From Thalassotalea sp. G2M2-11 (lineage in GTDB: Bacteria; Pseudomonadota; Gammaproteobacteria; Enterobacterales; Alteromonadaceae), in NCBI RefSeq assembly GCF_017168195.1, contig NZ_JADNYL010000002.1:1076509-1140508 (forward strand): a stretch of 64,000 nt of DNA. The letters are read 5' to 3'. The notes under the pieces are model-generated. The model was not told the origin of the DNA and made no database searches. It saw nothing but the letters and a program-made list of their open reading frames with translations. Positions 43,609 to 53,593 of this stretch are shown one piece after another (within the stretch, counting starts at the first letter, position 1; each line of letters begins with the position of its first letter). Position numbers and translations under genes: made by a program.

Positions 43609-44199
43609 CTATAATGAAAGTGCTAATACATCATCTAGTTCGGTATCTGATGCATCAGCTAAATTAATTGTAGCTGCATCTACCACGGTAACATCCGTGA
43701 TCCCAATAAAACCCATCACTTGTTTCAGGTAGTTGGTCGCAAAATCAAGCTCACTGCCAATAGGTACACCGCCTGAAGCCATTACCAGATATACTTTTTT
43801 GTCTGCTAGTAAGCCTACAGGGCCTTGGTCAGTATATTTAAATGTCAACTTGGCGCGAGCAATCAAATCAACCCAGGCTTTAAGTACCGCAGGAATACTG
43901 AAATTATAAATCGGTGAAGCAATCACAATATGTTTAGCTTGTTGTAACTCCCCCACTAACTTGTCTGAGAATGCCAATGTTTCTTTATGATGAACTTCTC
44001 GTTCTTCAGGGGCGGTAAAATTGGCATTCACCCATTGCTCATCAATAAATGGTAAACCGCTGGCCAAATCACGTTCCACAACATCAATCGAAGCTTCTTG
44101 TTGCACAAGCTTATCAACGACATATGCCGAAACTTTGCGTGTAATTGACTCTTGTTGGCGACTACTAGAATTAATATGTAATACTGTTGGATTTTTCAT
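43609..44199 (-). CDS. azoR: FMN-dependent NADH-azoreductase
   Basis: AzoR reduces azo dyes and quinones by two-electron transfer from NADH. The 196-residue protein has a flavodoxin-like fold: 'LHINSSSRQQESITRKVSAYVV' for FMN phosphate binding, 'IVIASPIYNFSIPAVLKAWVDLIARAKLTFKYT' and 'MASGGVPIG'. The ATG at 44199 has a strong GGAGGAAAC site; upstream ATGs are not needed. It lies between doxX-like and pirin genes, suggesting a quinone/electrophile stress group. Confidence 0.93.
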   Translation of the reverse strand: MKNPTVLHINSSSRQQESITRKVSAYVVDKLVQQEASIDVVERDLASGLPFIDEQWVNANFTAPEEREVHHKETLAFSDKLVGELQQAKHIVIASPIYNFSIPAVLKAWVDLIARAKLTFKYTDQGPVGLLADKKVYLVMASGGVPIGSELDFATNYLKQVMGFIGITDVTVVDAATINLADASDTELDDVLALSL

Positions 44200-44212
44200 C
44201 AGGTTTCCTCCT

Positions 44213-44614
44213 CTATAACGATGACTTATCTTGTGGCATACCATTGTCAACTGACACATAGCCTGCACCGTTGGCGACTAGAAAGATAAAGCCGCCCGCA
44301 ATGGCAATATTTTTCATAAAAAGAATAGACTGCATTTGGTCTGTAAAGTCGAAATGAAAAATCAACGCTGAGACAATGCTAAAGCCAGCTAATAGAAATG
44401 CCGTAATACGTGTCTTGAAACCGATAATAATGGCGATTGCACCTGCTATTTCTAGTAAAATAACCAAAGGCAATAGTTGTCCAGGTACGCCCATTGCTTC
44501 CATATAACCAGCAGTACCTTGGTAACTTGATATTTTACTGATACCTGCCATTAGGAACATTACACTAATTAAGATCCGACCAACTAAGTTGCCGTAGTTT
44601 TCAATAGTTTTCAT
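44213..44614 (-). CDS. DoxX family membrane protein
   Basis: A 133-residue inner-membrane protein with four TM helices. The DoxX motifs 'LVGRILISVMFLMAGISKISSYQGTAGYMEAMGVPG' and 'ILLEIAGAIAIIIGFKTRITAFLLA' are clear. It is the first gene of the group controlled from the divergent region with the LysR gene and has a GGAGATAAAC ribosome-binding site at the ATG at 44614; an in-frame start four codons upstream overlaps this site. DoxX homologues take part in quinone-linked redox or oxidative-stress functions in some bacteria. Confidence 0.9.
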   Translation of the reverse strand: MKTIENYGNLVGRILISVMFLMAGISKISSYQGTAGYMEAMGVPGQLLPLVILLEIAGAIAIIIGFKTRITAFLLAGFSIVSALIFHFDFTDQMQSILFMKNIAIAGGFIFLVANGAGYVSVDNGMPQDKSSL

Positions 44615-44658
44615 GTTTATCTCCAAATAAATAAATGAATGTTGTTTACATACCTCCA

Positions 44659-44686
44659 GTTTATCGTTATAAAAAAAACAATAAAC
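44659..44686. promoter_or_regulatory. Inverted repeat in the doxX/lysR divergent region
   Basis: GTTTATCGTT and AACAATAAAC form a 9-of-10 inverted repeat with 8 bp between, 45-72 bp upstream of the doxX start; a plausible LysR-type activation site. Confidence 0.45.
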
Positions 44687-44704
44687 AGTAAAAAAATAAA
44701 CACA

Positions 44705-44725
44705 TTGTTCTCTTTACAAGAACAA
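44705..44725. promoter_or_regulatory. Perfect inverted repeat directly upstream of the LysR gene
   Basis: TTGTTCT and AGAACAA are exact complements separated by 7 bp and end 11 bp before the lysR start codon, overlapping its ribosome-binding region. This is a typical place for LysR autorepression. Confidence 0.55.
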
Positions 44726-44736
44726 AAGAAGGTTCT

Positions 44737-45645
44737 ATGAATCCCTACGAAGATATGCAGACATTTATTCGCATTGTTGAAGCTGGCAGTATCACCAAAG
44801 CGGCAGAGCAAATGAATACCGTGAAATCTGCGATTAGCAGGCGACTGACAGAGCTTGAAAAACGGTTAGGCGTATCATTAATTACTCGTACTACCCGTAG
44901 CCAAACCTTAACGGCATCAGGCCAAAGTTACTATCAACAATGTTTACGACTGACGGATGATTTATTAGAAATTGAAGCCAACATTCGCAGTGAACACCGC
45001 GCACTATCAGGCAGAATAAAAATTGCAGCCCCTTTAACCTTTGGCATACGCCACTTGAGCCAAGCATTGAGAACCTTTAACGATATTCACCCAGACGTAT
45101 CATTTGATATTGACTTTAACGATCGAAAAGTGGATTTGATCCAAGAAGGTTTTGATATGGCGATCCGCATTGCCAAATTACAAGATTCCAGCTTAATTGC
45201 GAAACCGCTTTTTCAATCGCAAGCAATATTATGTGCAAGCCCGAGTTACTTAAAACAGTACGGTACACCAGAAAAGCCTGAGGACTTACTAACAGGGCAT
45301 GTGCGAGTACATTATACTGGCGGTAAAAATACTTGGTCGTTTCTATCAAGCACAGGAAAACAAATGACTTGCGAGTTACCTAGCGTAATCAACGCCAACA
45401 ATGGCGATTTTTTATGTCAATCAGCCATTGATGGCAAAGGCTTACTCTATTCCCCTGATTTTATTTGCTATAAAGCACTTCGCCAAAAACAGCTTATACC
45501 GCTACTACGTGATTATTGGTGTAACAATACCATTGATGGCTACGCTATCTACCCACAAACCAGGCACTTATCACAACGCGTCAGAAGTTTAGTCGACTAT
45601 CTAAGTCAATACTTTGGTAAATCACCTTATTGGTCTTTAGAATAA
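44737..45645 (+). CDS. LysR-family transcriptional regulator
   Basis: A 302-residue regulator. The N-terminal winged helix is clear ('MQTFIRIVEAGSITKAAEQMNTVKSAISRRLTELEKRLGVSLITRTTRSQTLT'), and the C-terminal part is the periplasmic-binding-like effector domain with 'GRIKIAAPLTFG' and 'FDMAIRIAKLQDSSLIAKPL', similar to the CrgA/AaeR-like group. It is divergent from doxX-azoR-pirin, the likely targets; palindromes lie in the 122-bp gap. The effector is unknown, perhaps a quinone or other electrophile given the target genes. Confidence 0.92.
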   Translation: MNPYEDMQTFIRIVEAGSITKAAEQMNTVKSAISRRLTELEKRLGVSLITRTTRSQTLTASGQSYYQQCLRLTDDLLEIEANIRSEHRALSGRIKIAAPLTFGIRHLSQALRTFNDIHPDVSFDIDFNDRKVDLIQEGFDMAIRIAKLQDSSLIAKPLFQSQAILCASPSYLKQYGTPEKPEDLLTGHVRVHYTGGKNTWSFLSSTGKQMTCELPSVINANNGDFLCQSAIDGKGLLYSPDFICYKALRQKQLIPLLRDYWCNNTIDGYAIYPQTRHLSQRVRSLVDYLSQYFGKSPYWSLE

Positions 45646-45651
45646 ACTAAA

Positions 45652-45673
45652 AAAGCCGCTTAATAGCGGCTTT
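45652..45673. terminator. Bidirectional terminator between lysR and ssb
   Basis: Nine-bp stem AAAGCCGCT / AGCGGCTTT with a TAAT loop in the gap between convergent genes; A and T runs on the flanks suit both directions, best for the minus strand (ssb). Confidence 0.82.
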
Positions 45674-45710
45674 CTAGTGAATTTTTCAACATTTATCTTT
45701 TTGTCTTTGG

Positions 45711-46337
45711 TTAGAACGGAATATCGTCATCAAAGTCAATCGTTGGCTCTTGTGGATTTACTTTAGGCGCTTGTTGTTGACCTGACTGCTGATAACCACT
45801 TTGCTGTTGACCACCTTGTTGATAGCCACCTTGCGATTGTTGCGGTTTATTATATTGTTGCTGCGGTGCTGGCGCCTGCTGATAAGCCGCTTGTTGCTGA
45901 GGTGCTGCTTGTTGGAAGCCACCTTGCTGCTGTGCCACAGGCTGCTGAAAGCCACTCGGTTGTTGTGGAGCTGACTGTTGGAAACCGCCACTTTGTCCAC
46001 GAGAATCTAACATTTGCATTTCATTGGCAACAATTTCGGTGGTATATTGATCAACACCTTGCTGATTTTGCCATTTACGCGTTTGTAAACGTCCTTCTAA
46101 ATAAACTTTCGAACCTTTTTTTAAGTACTCGCCCGCTATTTCAGCTAAACGTTGATAAATAACAATTCGGTGCCATTCCGTTTTCTCTTTCTGTTCACCC
46201 GTTTGCTTATCTTTCCATGTTTCAGAAGTTGCCACGGTAAAGTTTGCAACCGCGCTACCATTAGGCATAAAACGCACTTCTGGATCTTGCCCTAAATTTC
46301 CAACAATAATGACTTTATTTACACCACGACTGGCCAT
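45711..46337 (-). CDS. ssb: Single-stranded DNA-binding protein
   Basis: SSB coats single-stranded DNA in replication and repair. The OB fold occupies residues about 1-110 ('[22 protein letters not shown]', '[36 protein letters not shown]'). A long linker (about 115-190) is made of Gln/Pro/Gly-rich near-repeats (such as QQPSGFQQP and QQGGFQQ), and the tail ends in DDDIPF, which binds partner proteins. At 208 residues it is longer than E. coli SSB (178), with the extra length in the Gln-rich linker. Confidence 0.97.
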   Translation of the reverse strand: MASRGVNKVIIVGNLGQDPEVRFMPNGSAVANFTVATSETWKDKQTGEQKEKTEWHRIVIYQRLAEIAGEYLKKGSKVYLEGRLQTRKWQNQQGVDQYTTEIVANEMQMLDSRGQSGGFQQSAPQQPSGFQQPVAQQQGGFQQAAPQQQAAYQQAPAPQQQYNKPQQSQGGYQQGGQQQSGYQQSGQQQAPKVNPQEPTIDFDDDIPF

Positions 46338-46481
46338 GAGTTTTTCCTACTTCGGTTGACAATAGTTAATAAACCATTGACTGATAAGCATTAATTAAAT
46401 CACCTTGATTAACACTTACCCAATTTTAACAGTTAAGAGATCCATTCTAACACTGCTCTTTCTAATACGATAGAGCCAATT

Positions 46482-46886
46482 TTATTTCTTTAAATAATCT
46501 GTCATTTTCTCGACAATAGATGGTGGAATTTTCACTGTTTTTTGTGTTTGATAATCAAAGTGTACCATCACCGCCGTACCCGACGCACAACATTTGTCTT
46601 GCTGCCAAAGCTCTTGATAAACATCAAATGATGAACTACCAATACGGCCGATATAGGTGCGCACTTCCATCGGTTGTTGATAATACATTTGCCCATGAAA
46701 AGTGACATCGATTTTTGCCAATATCAATTTCCATTGCTGTAAATCTAGATCAGGGGTAAACCACTTAAAAACTTCATCCCTTGCTCCTTCAAACCAAACA
46801 GGCACCATAGTATTATTAATATGACCTAAGCCGTCTGTATCGCTAAAACGTGGCTTAAATGTTTCTGAAAAGTATCTATCTGACAT
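46482..46886 (-). CDS. Acyl-CoA thioesterase, 4-hydroxybenzoyl-CoA thioesterase family
   Basis: A hotdog-fold thioesterase of about 134 residues. 'FKPRFSDTDGLGHINNTMVPVWFEGARDEVFKW' holds the active-site Asp of the 4HBT/YbgC family (D in SDTDGLGHINN), and 'SSFDVYQELWQQDKCCASGTAVMVHFD' is the usual central helix and strand pair. The substrate is probably a short or medium acyl-CoA. The frame is open to an ATG at 46925; I chose the ATG at 46886, closer to family N-termini, but the choice is uncertain. Confidence 0.85.
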   Translation of the reverse strand: MSDRYFSETFKPRFSDTDGLGHINNTMVPVWFEGARDEVFKWFTPDLDLQQWKLILAKIDVTFHGQMYYQQPMEVRTYIGRIGSSSFDVYQELWQQDKCCASGTAVMVHFDYQTQKTVKIPPSIVEKMTDYLKK

Positions 46887-46968
46887 CGGTTTTCTCATAT
46901 ATTCATCGCTATAAAACCCAGGCATTGTAGTGTATTCTTTAGCAGTAAATCACTAAAAATAATTATTT

Positions 46969-47667
46969 ATGACCGACTTTATTGAAATATATCCCAACGC
47001 ACTTTCGGCTGAATTTTGCCAACAATTTATTACCGCCTTTGAGCAAAGCCCACATAAAAATGAAGGACGCACAGGTGGTGGTGTCGATACCAATAAAAAA
47101 CTGAGCCAAGATATTTACTTAAATGAACACAAAGAATTTCAACAAGCGCTAAATACCATCACACAAGCATGTACCGCTAATATTGTCGATTATATGACTA
47201 AATATTATTTTAGTGTGATCAGTTCGATCTCTTTAACACTCAAGCATCCCAAAACGCAAGAGCCTGTCTTGCTCACTCAAGATAATTTTGAGGAAGTAGG
47301 AAAACCAAATATCTTTAACTTAATTAAATACTTGTTTCGTATTGCACCAATCAACGCGCAGAAGTATCAACAAGGTAAAGGCAATTACCAATATTGGCAT
47401 TCAGAAATTTTCCCTCAAATGGGTCATAATGATGCCTTACACCGAGTATTACTGTTTTTAATTTATTTGAACGATGTTGAACAAGGAGGAGAAACCGACT
47501 TTTATTATCAGAATAAAAGCATTAAACCAAAAGCAGGCTCAATGATCATTGCCCCTTGTGGTTTTACCCACACCCACAGAGGTAATATTCCGCGCTCGAA
47601 TGATAAATACGTATTAACTTCCTGGGTTTCATATAACCCGGCTCAACAAATTTATACGCCAACCTGA
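46969..47667 (+). CDS. 2-oxoglutarate/Fe(II)-dependent dioxygenase (prolyl 4-hydroxylase-like)
   Basis: A 232-residue protein with the double-stranded beta-helix of the P4H-like family. The iron ligands appear as H144-x-E146 in YWHSE and His203 in FTHTHRG; the 2-oxoglutarate-binding basic residue is probably Lys213 in DKYVLTSW. The first pair is H-x-E where the family normally has H-x-D, which may still bind iron. 'LIYLNDVEQGGETDFY' and 'PKAGSMIIAP' are typical. The gene is divergent from the thioesterase gene. The substrate is unknown. Confidence 0.88.
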   Translation: MTDFIEIYPNALSAEFCQQFITAFEQSPHKNEGRTGGGVDTNKKLSQDIYLNEHKEFQQALNTITQACTANIVDYMTKYYFSVISSISLTLKHPKTQEPVLLTQDNFEEVGKPNIFNLIKYLFRIAPINAQKYQQGKGNYQYWHSEIFPQMGHNDALHRVLLFLIYLNDVEQGGETDFYYQNKSIKPKAGSMIIAPCGFTHTHRGNIPRSNDKYVLTSWVSYNPAQQIYTPT

Positions 47668-47677
47668 TCAGTTAATC

Positions 47678-47696
47678 AGCCCTCGTCAGGAGGGCT
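47678..47696 (+). terminator. Terminator-like hairpin after the dioxygenase gene
   Basis: Seven-bp stem AGCCCTC / GAGGGCT, 5-nt loop, followed only by TAAT; it abuts the dispersed repeat copy B. Confidence 0.6.
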
Positions 47697-47754
47697 TAAT
47701 ACCAAGTGAATTAAGTATTTGATCATTCACCGAGAGTTATTTCAATCGGTATAA
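47697..47754. repeat. Dispersed hairpin repeat, copy B
   Basis: Matches copy A (32715-32757) at 41 of 43 positions, then diverges but keeps a hairpin: ACCGA / TCGGT in place of GCGAG / CTCGC. The ends are TAATACC and GGTATAA, again nearly inverted. Confidence 0.75.
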
Positions 47755-47756
47755 CA

Positions 47757-49070
47757 TTACAAGAAACGTTTTAACAAACGATCTATTTTCGCTAAGCTTA
47801 GTCGCCGTAACTGTTTTCGAGGTTGTATGGGATAGTCTTTCAGTGACTCTAGCTGGCTATAATGCATTAGTGGCTTAGTGTTAGCCAATATCGCTTGGTA
47901 TTCATCATTAAATGTCGTTAATAATGACTGCTCAGGATCATCAATTAATAAGCCATTCTCTAAATCTAATGACCAGGCACGCGGGTTTAAATTACTGCCG
48001 GTAATTAAATGATAACGCTCATCAACAATCACCCCTTTGGCATGGTAACTATTGTCACCATCATGCCACAGCTTGACGCTAAGCTGGCCTTGGTTGATGT
48101 AGCTTTGCCAACGTTTAACAAAACGCCTTAAAATTTGCTCATAAATATACGGGATAACGCCAATGAAACTGAATGTATCATCCGGTTTGATAAAAAAATC
48201 GCTTGCCGTTTTATCACCAACAACCAAGGTAATTTTTACACCGCGCTTCAATGCGGCAATCACTTGCTTAATCAGCCCTCGCGGCAAATTGAAATAAGGA
48301 GTAAAAATAATCACCTGATGCTGACTTTGCTTAAGTAATTGGCAAATTGTCTGGTTAAGTTGATTGTTGCGTTTACCACAACCAATTAATGGCAGTATTT
48401 GCATTCCTTGATTAGCAGATGCTTTATCTACGATATAGCGAGCCTTTTTTACCTGAATAGTAGTACTACGGCCTATACGTTTTTGTTGTTTAATACTCAA
48501 TGACTCAGGCGTATTTAACACCATAGCTAAGCCACTTTTTACAAAGCTATCCGTTAAATATTGCACCATGGTGTCAGCCAATGGTGCAGAATGTATCTGA
48601 TAGTAACGGTCAAGACGATACTTATCCTTGTGGTGCATATAAATATTATTGATACTCGCGCCGGTATAGAGCACATGATCATCAAATACCATGCCCTTTA
48701 AGTGAAGTACGCCAAGTAGCTCTTTACGCTTTACCGCCACGCCATAAATACTGATTTGCTGTTGATGTTTCGCCGCCAGATCAATATACATTTGACGGTT
48801 GCCTAATGATACCGCCTGACCAATAAGCCCACGTTGTGCTCGATGTGCATCAACAAACAGACAAATATCCAGTTGTGGAGCTTGTTGCTTTGCTTGATAT
48901 AAGGCATCAAGTACCTCTCGTCCTGCCTCATCATTTTCTAAATAAAGCGCGGTAATATAAATTCGCTGTTTCGCTTGTGAAATTAAGCTAAGTAAGCGCT
49001 CGCTATAGGATTTAGCAGAGGGTAAAACTTCAATATCTTGTCGGGCAATATTGATATTAAAATCCGTCAT
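47757..49070 (-). CDS. pssA: CDP-diacylglycerol-serine O-phosphatidyltransferase (phosphatidylserine synthase, PLD type)
   Basis: PssA makes phosphatidylserine from CDP-diacylglycerol and L-serine, the route to phosphatidylethanolamine. The 437-residue protein is similar to E. coli PssA throughout ('SERLLSLISQAKQRIYITALYLENDEAGREVLDALYQAK', 'KYRLDRYYQI'). The two phospholipase-D HKD motifs are visible as HLKGMVFDD and HAKGVIVDE, each followed by the GASIN and GSNLNPRAW segments. The protein is peripheral, with a basic C-terminus (RKQLRRLSLAKIDRLLKRFL) suited to membrane binding. Confidence 0.95.
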   Translation of the reverse strand: MTDFNINIARQDIEVLPSAKSYSERLLSLISQAKQRIYITALYLENDEAGREVLDALYQAKQQAPQLDICLFVDAHRAQRGLIGQAVSLGNRQMYIDLAAKHQQQISIYGVAVKRKELLGVLHLKGMVFDDHVLYTGASINNIYMHHKDKYRLDRYYQIHSAPLADTMVQYLTDSFVKSGLAMVLNTPESLSIKQQKRIGRSTTIQVKKARYIVDKASANQGMQILPLIGCGKRNNQLNQTICQLLKQSQHQVIIFTPYFNLPRGLIKQVIAALKRGVKITLVVGDKTASDFFIKPDDTFSFIGVIPYIYEQILRRFVKRWQSYINQGQLSVKLWHDGDNSYHAKGVIVDERYHLITGSNLNPRAWSLDLENGLLIDDPEQSLLTTFNDEYQAILANTKPLMHYSQLESLKDYPIQPRKQLRRLSLAKIDRLLKRFL

Positions 49071-49335
49071 AGCCTTCCTTTTTATTTTCTACGCGTTAGT
49101 TTATGTCATTACAGGGGCTTTTTTATTATTGAGCTACGCACTTGCCTGCTACTCCCCCATGTTCTCTGTCACCGTACATCAGTAAAGTTGTTGCTAGTTG
49201 TGAGCCAGATAGACAGCGAATAACGGAATATACAACATTAACACGCGCAATAGAAATTAAGCTTAGAGACTACATTTGAAAATGAGCAGTTAAGTCTGCT
49301 GATCTTGGTACAGATAAAGCGAAGTTAAAAAGATA
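49071..49335. other. Intergenic region between pssA and fadH
   Basis: With the terminator listed next, this gap is 308 bp. It should contain the pssA promoter on the minus strand, but I see no clear -35/-10 pair, repeat or convincing small gene in it. Confidence 0.4.
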
Positions 49336-49358
49336 AAAGGAGCCATAATGGCTCCTTT
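49336..49358 (-). terminator. Terminator after fadH
   Basis: Nine-bp stem AAAGGAGCC / GGCTCCTTT with a 5-nt loop; on the minus strand it is followed by TTTTATCTTTTT. It lies 20 bp after the fadH stop. Confidence 0.85.
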
Positions 49359-49378
49359 ATATTCGATACAAAGTACGA

Positions 49379-51415
<2,037 letters not shown>

Positions 51416-51503
51416 TTATCTTTTCCAGTTGCTCGATTTAATATCGAGGTCTTACCAATGCTAAATAAAATAATCGCATCAATAATAAAACACAAGCTTT
51501 ATT

Positions 51504-51532
51504 TTGACACCTGTCAGATTAAATTATGATAC
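51504..51532 (+). promoter_or_regulatory. Predicted promoter of the GreA-like gene with overlapping palindrome
   Basis: TTGACA (51504-51509), 17 bp, TGATAC (51527-51532). The perfect dyad TGACA-CC-TGTCA (51505-51516) covers the -35 box and could be an operator for either divergent gene. Confidence 0.5.
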
Positions 51533-51588
51533 CATCAGTGAAATAAGTAAAATACAGTGCGCTAAGCCTCTAGAAAACAATTACTTTT

Positions 51589-52059
51589 ATGAAAAAAGCT
51601 GTTATTGAACAAATTTTAAAATATCTTGAACATGAACTTGCTCAGCTGACAAATGCGGCGCAAGCAGCTCATTCAGCGGCGATAGACGAACAATCCATTG
51701 CCGAAACGCAATACGACACGCTAGCGATTGAGGCAGGTTATCTGGCACAAGGACAATCACTACGCGCCGAAGCACTCGCTAAAGCTATTGCAGCAATTAA
51801 GGCTTTGCCGTTAATGGAAAGTTTTAAGGTAGAATTAGGGGCATTGGTACAACTGTCTCAACACCAAGCAAATCATCAATGGTTATTTATCGCGCCAGCT
51901 GCCGCAGGATTTAATTGTCAAATTAACGGAGAAACAATCACAGTGATCACCCCAAGCGCCCCGATGGCTAAAGCCTTAATGGGTAAAGCGCTCGGTGATG
52001 AAGTGACACTTAAAATCGCCCAGCAATCACTCGAAGATGAGATCATCACACTACGCTAA
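51589..52059 (+). CDS. GreA/GreB-family transcription factor-like protein
   Basis: A 156-residue protein with the two-part plan of Gre factors: an N-terminal coiled coil (about 1-75, 'ILKYLEHELAQLTNAAQAAHSAAIDEQSIAETQYDTLAIEAGYLAQGQSLRAEAL') and a C-terminal FKBP-like domain (about 80-156, ending 'PSAPMAKALMGKALGDEVTL', the usual GreA C-terminal pattern). In GreA the tip of the coiled coil has acidic residues D41 and E44 that support RNA cleavage by RNA polymerase; here the tip reads AIDEQSIAETQYD, so acidic residues are present. It is shorter and more diverged than GreA itself; true GreA/GreB are probably elsewhere. Confidence 0.75.
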   Translation: MKKAVIEQILKYLEHELAQLTNAAQAAHSAAIDEQSIAETQYDTLAIEAGYLAQGQSLRAEALAKAIAAIKALPLMESFKVELGALVQLSQHQANHQWLFIAPAAAGFNCQINGETITVITPSAPMAKALMGKALGDEVTLKIAQQSLEDEIITLR

Positions 52060-52071
52060 TACATTCAGTCG

Positions 52072-53448
52072 CTATGATTGACTGGCAGGTTTTAGTAACA
52101 ACTTTATTTGTTTAAAATCAGCAACTTTGTCGTCTATTTTTAAATAGGCAACTGACTCAGTATGCACTAATGTCGCCTCAATCACTCCAGGTAAGTTGAT
52201 TAATTCATCTGCAACATCTTCAGCTTGCTGTTCACAAGTGATGGTGGTACGAAAACTGTAGCTTTTTGATTTTTTCATCTGTTTCATACCCATTGCGGCA
52301 GCAAACCACACTAAACCAAAACATGCCATCACCAAAAAGATCATGTGTTCGCCAAATTGGGCCGCAATCGCACCGCCGAGTAACCCACCAGTAAATGCTC
52401 CCATAAATTGGCTACTCGAATACACGCCCATAACACTGCCTTTCATACCAGCCGGAGCGATACGCGATAAAATTGATGGCATGGTTGCTTCCAAATAATT
52501 AAACGCGGTGAAAAACAACACCACAGAAATAACCAAAGACGCCAGCGATATTGGCAAATACCAAAGCAACAGCAAAGTCATTGAAAAGAGGAAAACAATG
52601 GCAGCAAACATTTGCTTTTCTTTTTGCTTTTTAATGCCCCAAATCATCAATGGCACCATTAAAAAGAAAGAACCAATTAACGTAGGTAAATACAATTGCC
52701 AATGTTGCTCTAACGCAAGACCAGCAACAACAAACTGCTTAGGCAAAGTAACAAAACAAGCCGTTAATGCCATATGTAAAATAAAAACACCAATATTGAG
52801 GCGGAATAATTGTGGATGGATGATCAATTGCCCGATTTTCTCGGGAAGAGCGATATTATCACCTCCTGGGGCTTTATTGACTGAGTAAGGCACCATAAAT
52901 TGGATCATCAGCATAGCGCCAACCGTTAAGATCGCCGTCACCCAAAACAAGCCACTTAAACCAAAAGATTCCGCTACGATAGGACCTAACACCATGGCGA
53001 AAGTAAAAGATAAACCAATAAACATGCCGATGGTCGCCATCACTTTCGGACGCTGCTCTTCTCTACTTAAATCAGCGGCTAATGCAAGAATGGCACTGGC
53101 AATGGCGCCCATCCCTTGCAAGGCTCGACCAATAACTACACCGTAAATAGTCTCTGACATTGCCGCAACAATGCTACCCAGTAAAAAGATCAATAACCCG
53201 ATGAGAATAATAGGTTTTCGGCCGTATTTATCTGACAAGATCCCCATAGGGATCTGCAATAATGCTTGGGTTAGTCCATAAGCACCAATCGCTAAACCTA
53301 TCCAAATAGGACTAAAGCCAATTAACGTTTCACCATAAATAGCAAAAACCGGCAAAATCATAAACAAGCCTAACATTCGCAAACCAAATACCATTGCTAA
53401 TGAAAAAGCCGCTTTTTTTTCAATACTATTTAAACCTGAGTCACTCAT
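52072..53448 (-). CDS. yajR: MFS transporter, YajR-like
   Basis: A 458-residue inner-membrane transporter of the major facilitator superfamily. Twelve TM helices precede a C-terminal cytoplasmic domain of about 65 residues ('EDVADELINLPGVIEATLVHTESVAYLKIDDKVADF'), which matches the ferredoxin-like YAM domain unique to YajR. Motif A is seen as GILSDKYGRKPIIL, and motif C-like residues in 'GMFIGLSFTFAMVLGPIVA'. The substrate of YajR is not known. It is divergent from uvrA and convergent with the GreA-like gene. Confidence 0.9.
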   Translation of the reverse strand: MSDSGLNSIEKKAAFSLAMVFGLRMLGLFMILPVFAIYGETLIGFSPIWIGLAIGAYGLTQALLQIPMGILSDKYGRKPIILIGLLIFLLGSIVAAMSETIYGVVIGRALQGMGAIASAILALAADLSREEQRPKVMATIGMFIGLSFTFAMVLGPIVAESFGLSGLFWVTAILTVGAMLMIQFMVPYSVNKAPGGDNIALPEKIGQLIIHPQLFRLNIGVFILHMALTACFVTLPKQFVVAGLALEQHWQLYLPTLIGSFFLMVPLMIWGIKKQKEKQMFAAIVFLFSMTLLLLWYLPISLASLVISVVLFFTAFNYLEATMPSILSRIAPAGMKGSVMGVYSSSQFMGAFTGGLLGGAIAAQFGEHMIFLVMACFGLVWFAAAMGMKQMKKSKSYSFRTTITCEQQAEDVADELINLPGVIEATLVHTESVAYLKIDDKVADFKQIKLLLKPASQS

Positions 53449-53593
53449 GACAAACTACTCAAACCTATGGAGGTGGCAAAAAAATCCGCGCTAGTTTACC
53501 ACGACATCCCACTGAACAAAAATAGAGATTATTGATTAAGTTTGCCTAACAATTATGCAATAATGTGCGGCTGCGATTTACCATGGACACATT

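Noticed and set aside
45838..46000. Gln-rich near-repeats in ssb as a possible DNA repeat array or CRISPR
   Set aside because: The repeats are imperfect, in frame and encode a normal SSB linker; there are no spacers.
45758..46162. Open frames on both strands in the 3' part of ssb
   Set aside because: They come from the repetitive Gln-rich linker codons read in other frames.
52508..52888. 126-codon frame opposite yajR
   Set aside because: It is antisense to transmembrane helices of a recognised transporter; the cysteine/lysine-rich translation is typical of such shadows.
53449..53593. LexA box between yajR and uvrA
   Set aside because: No CTG-N10-CAG-type site could be seen in the gap.
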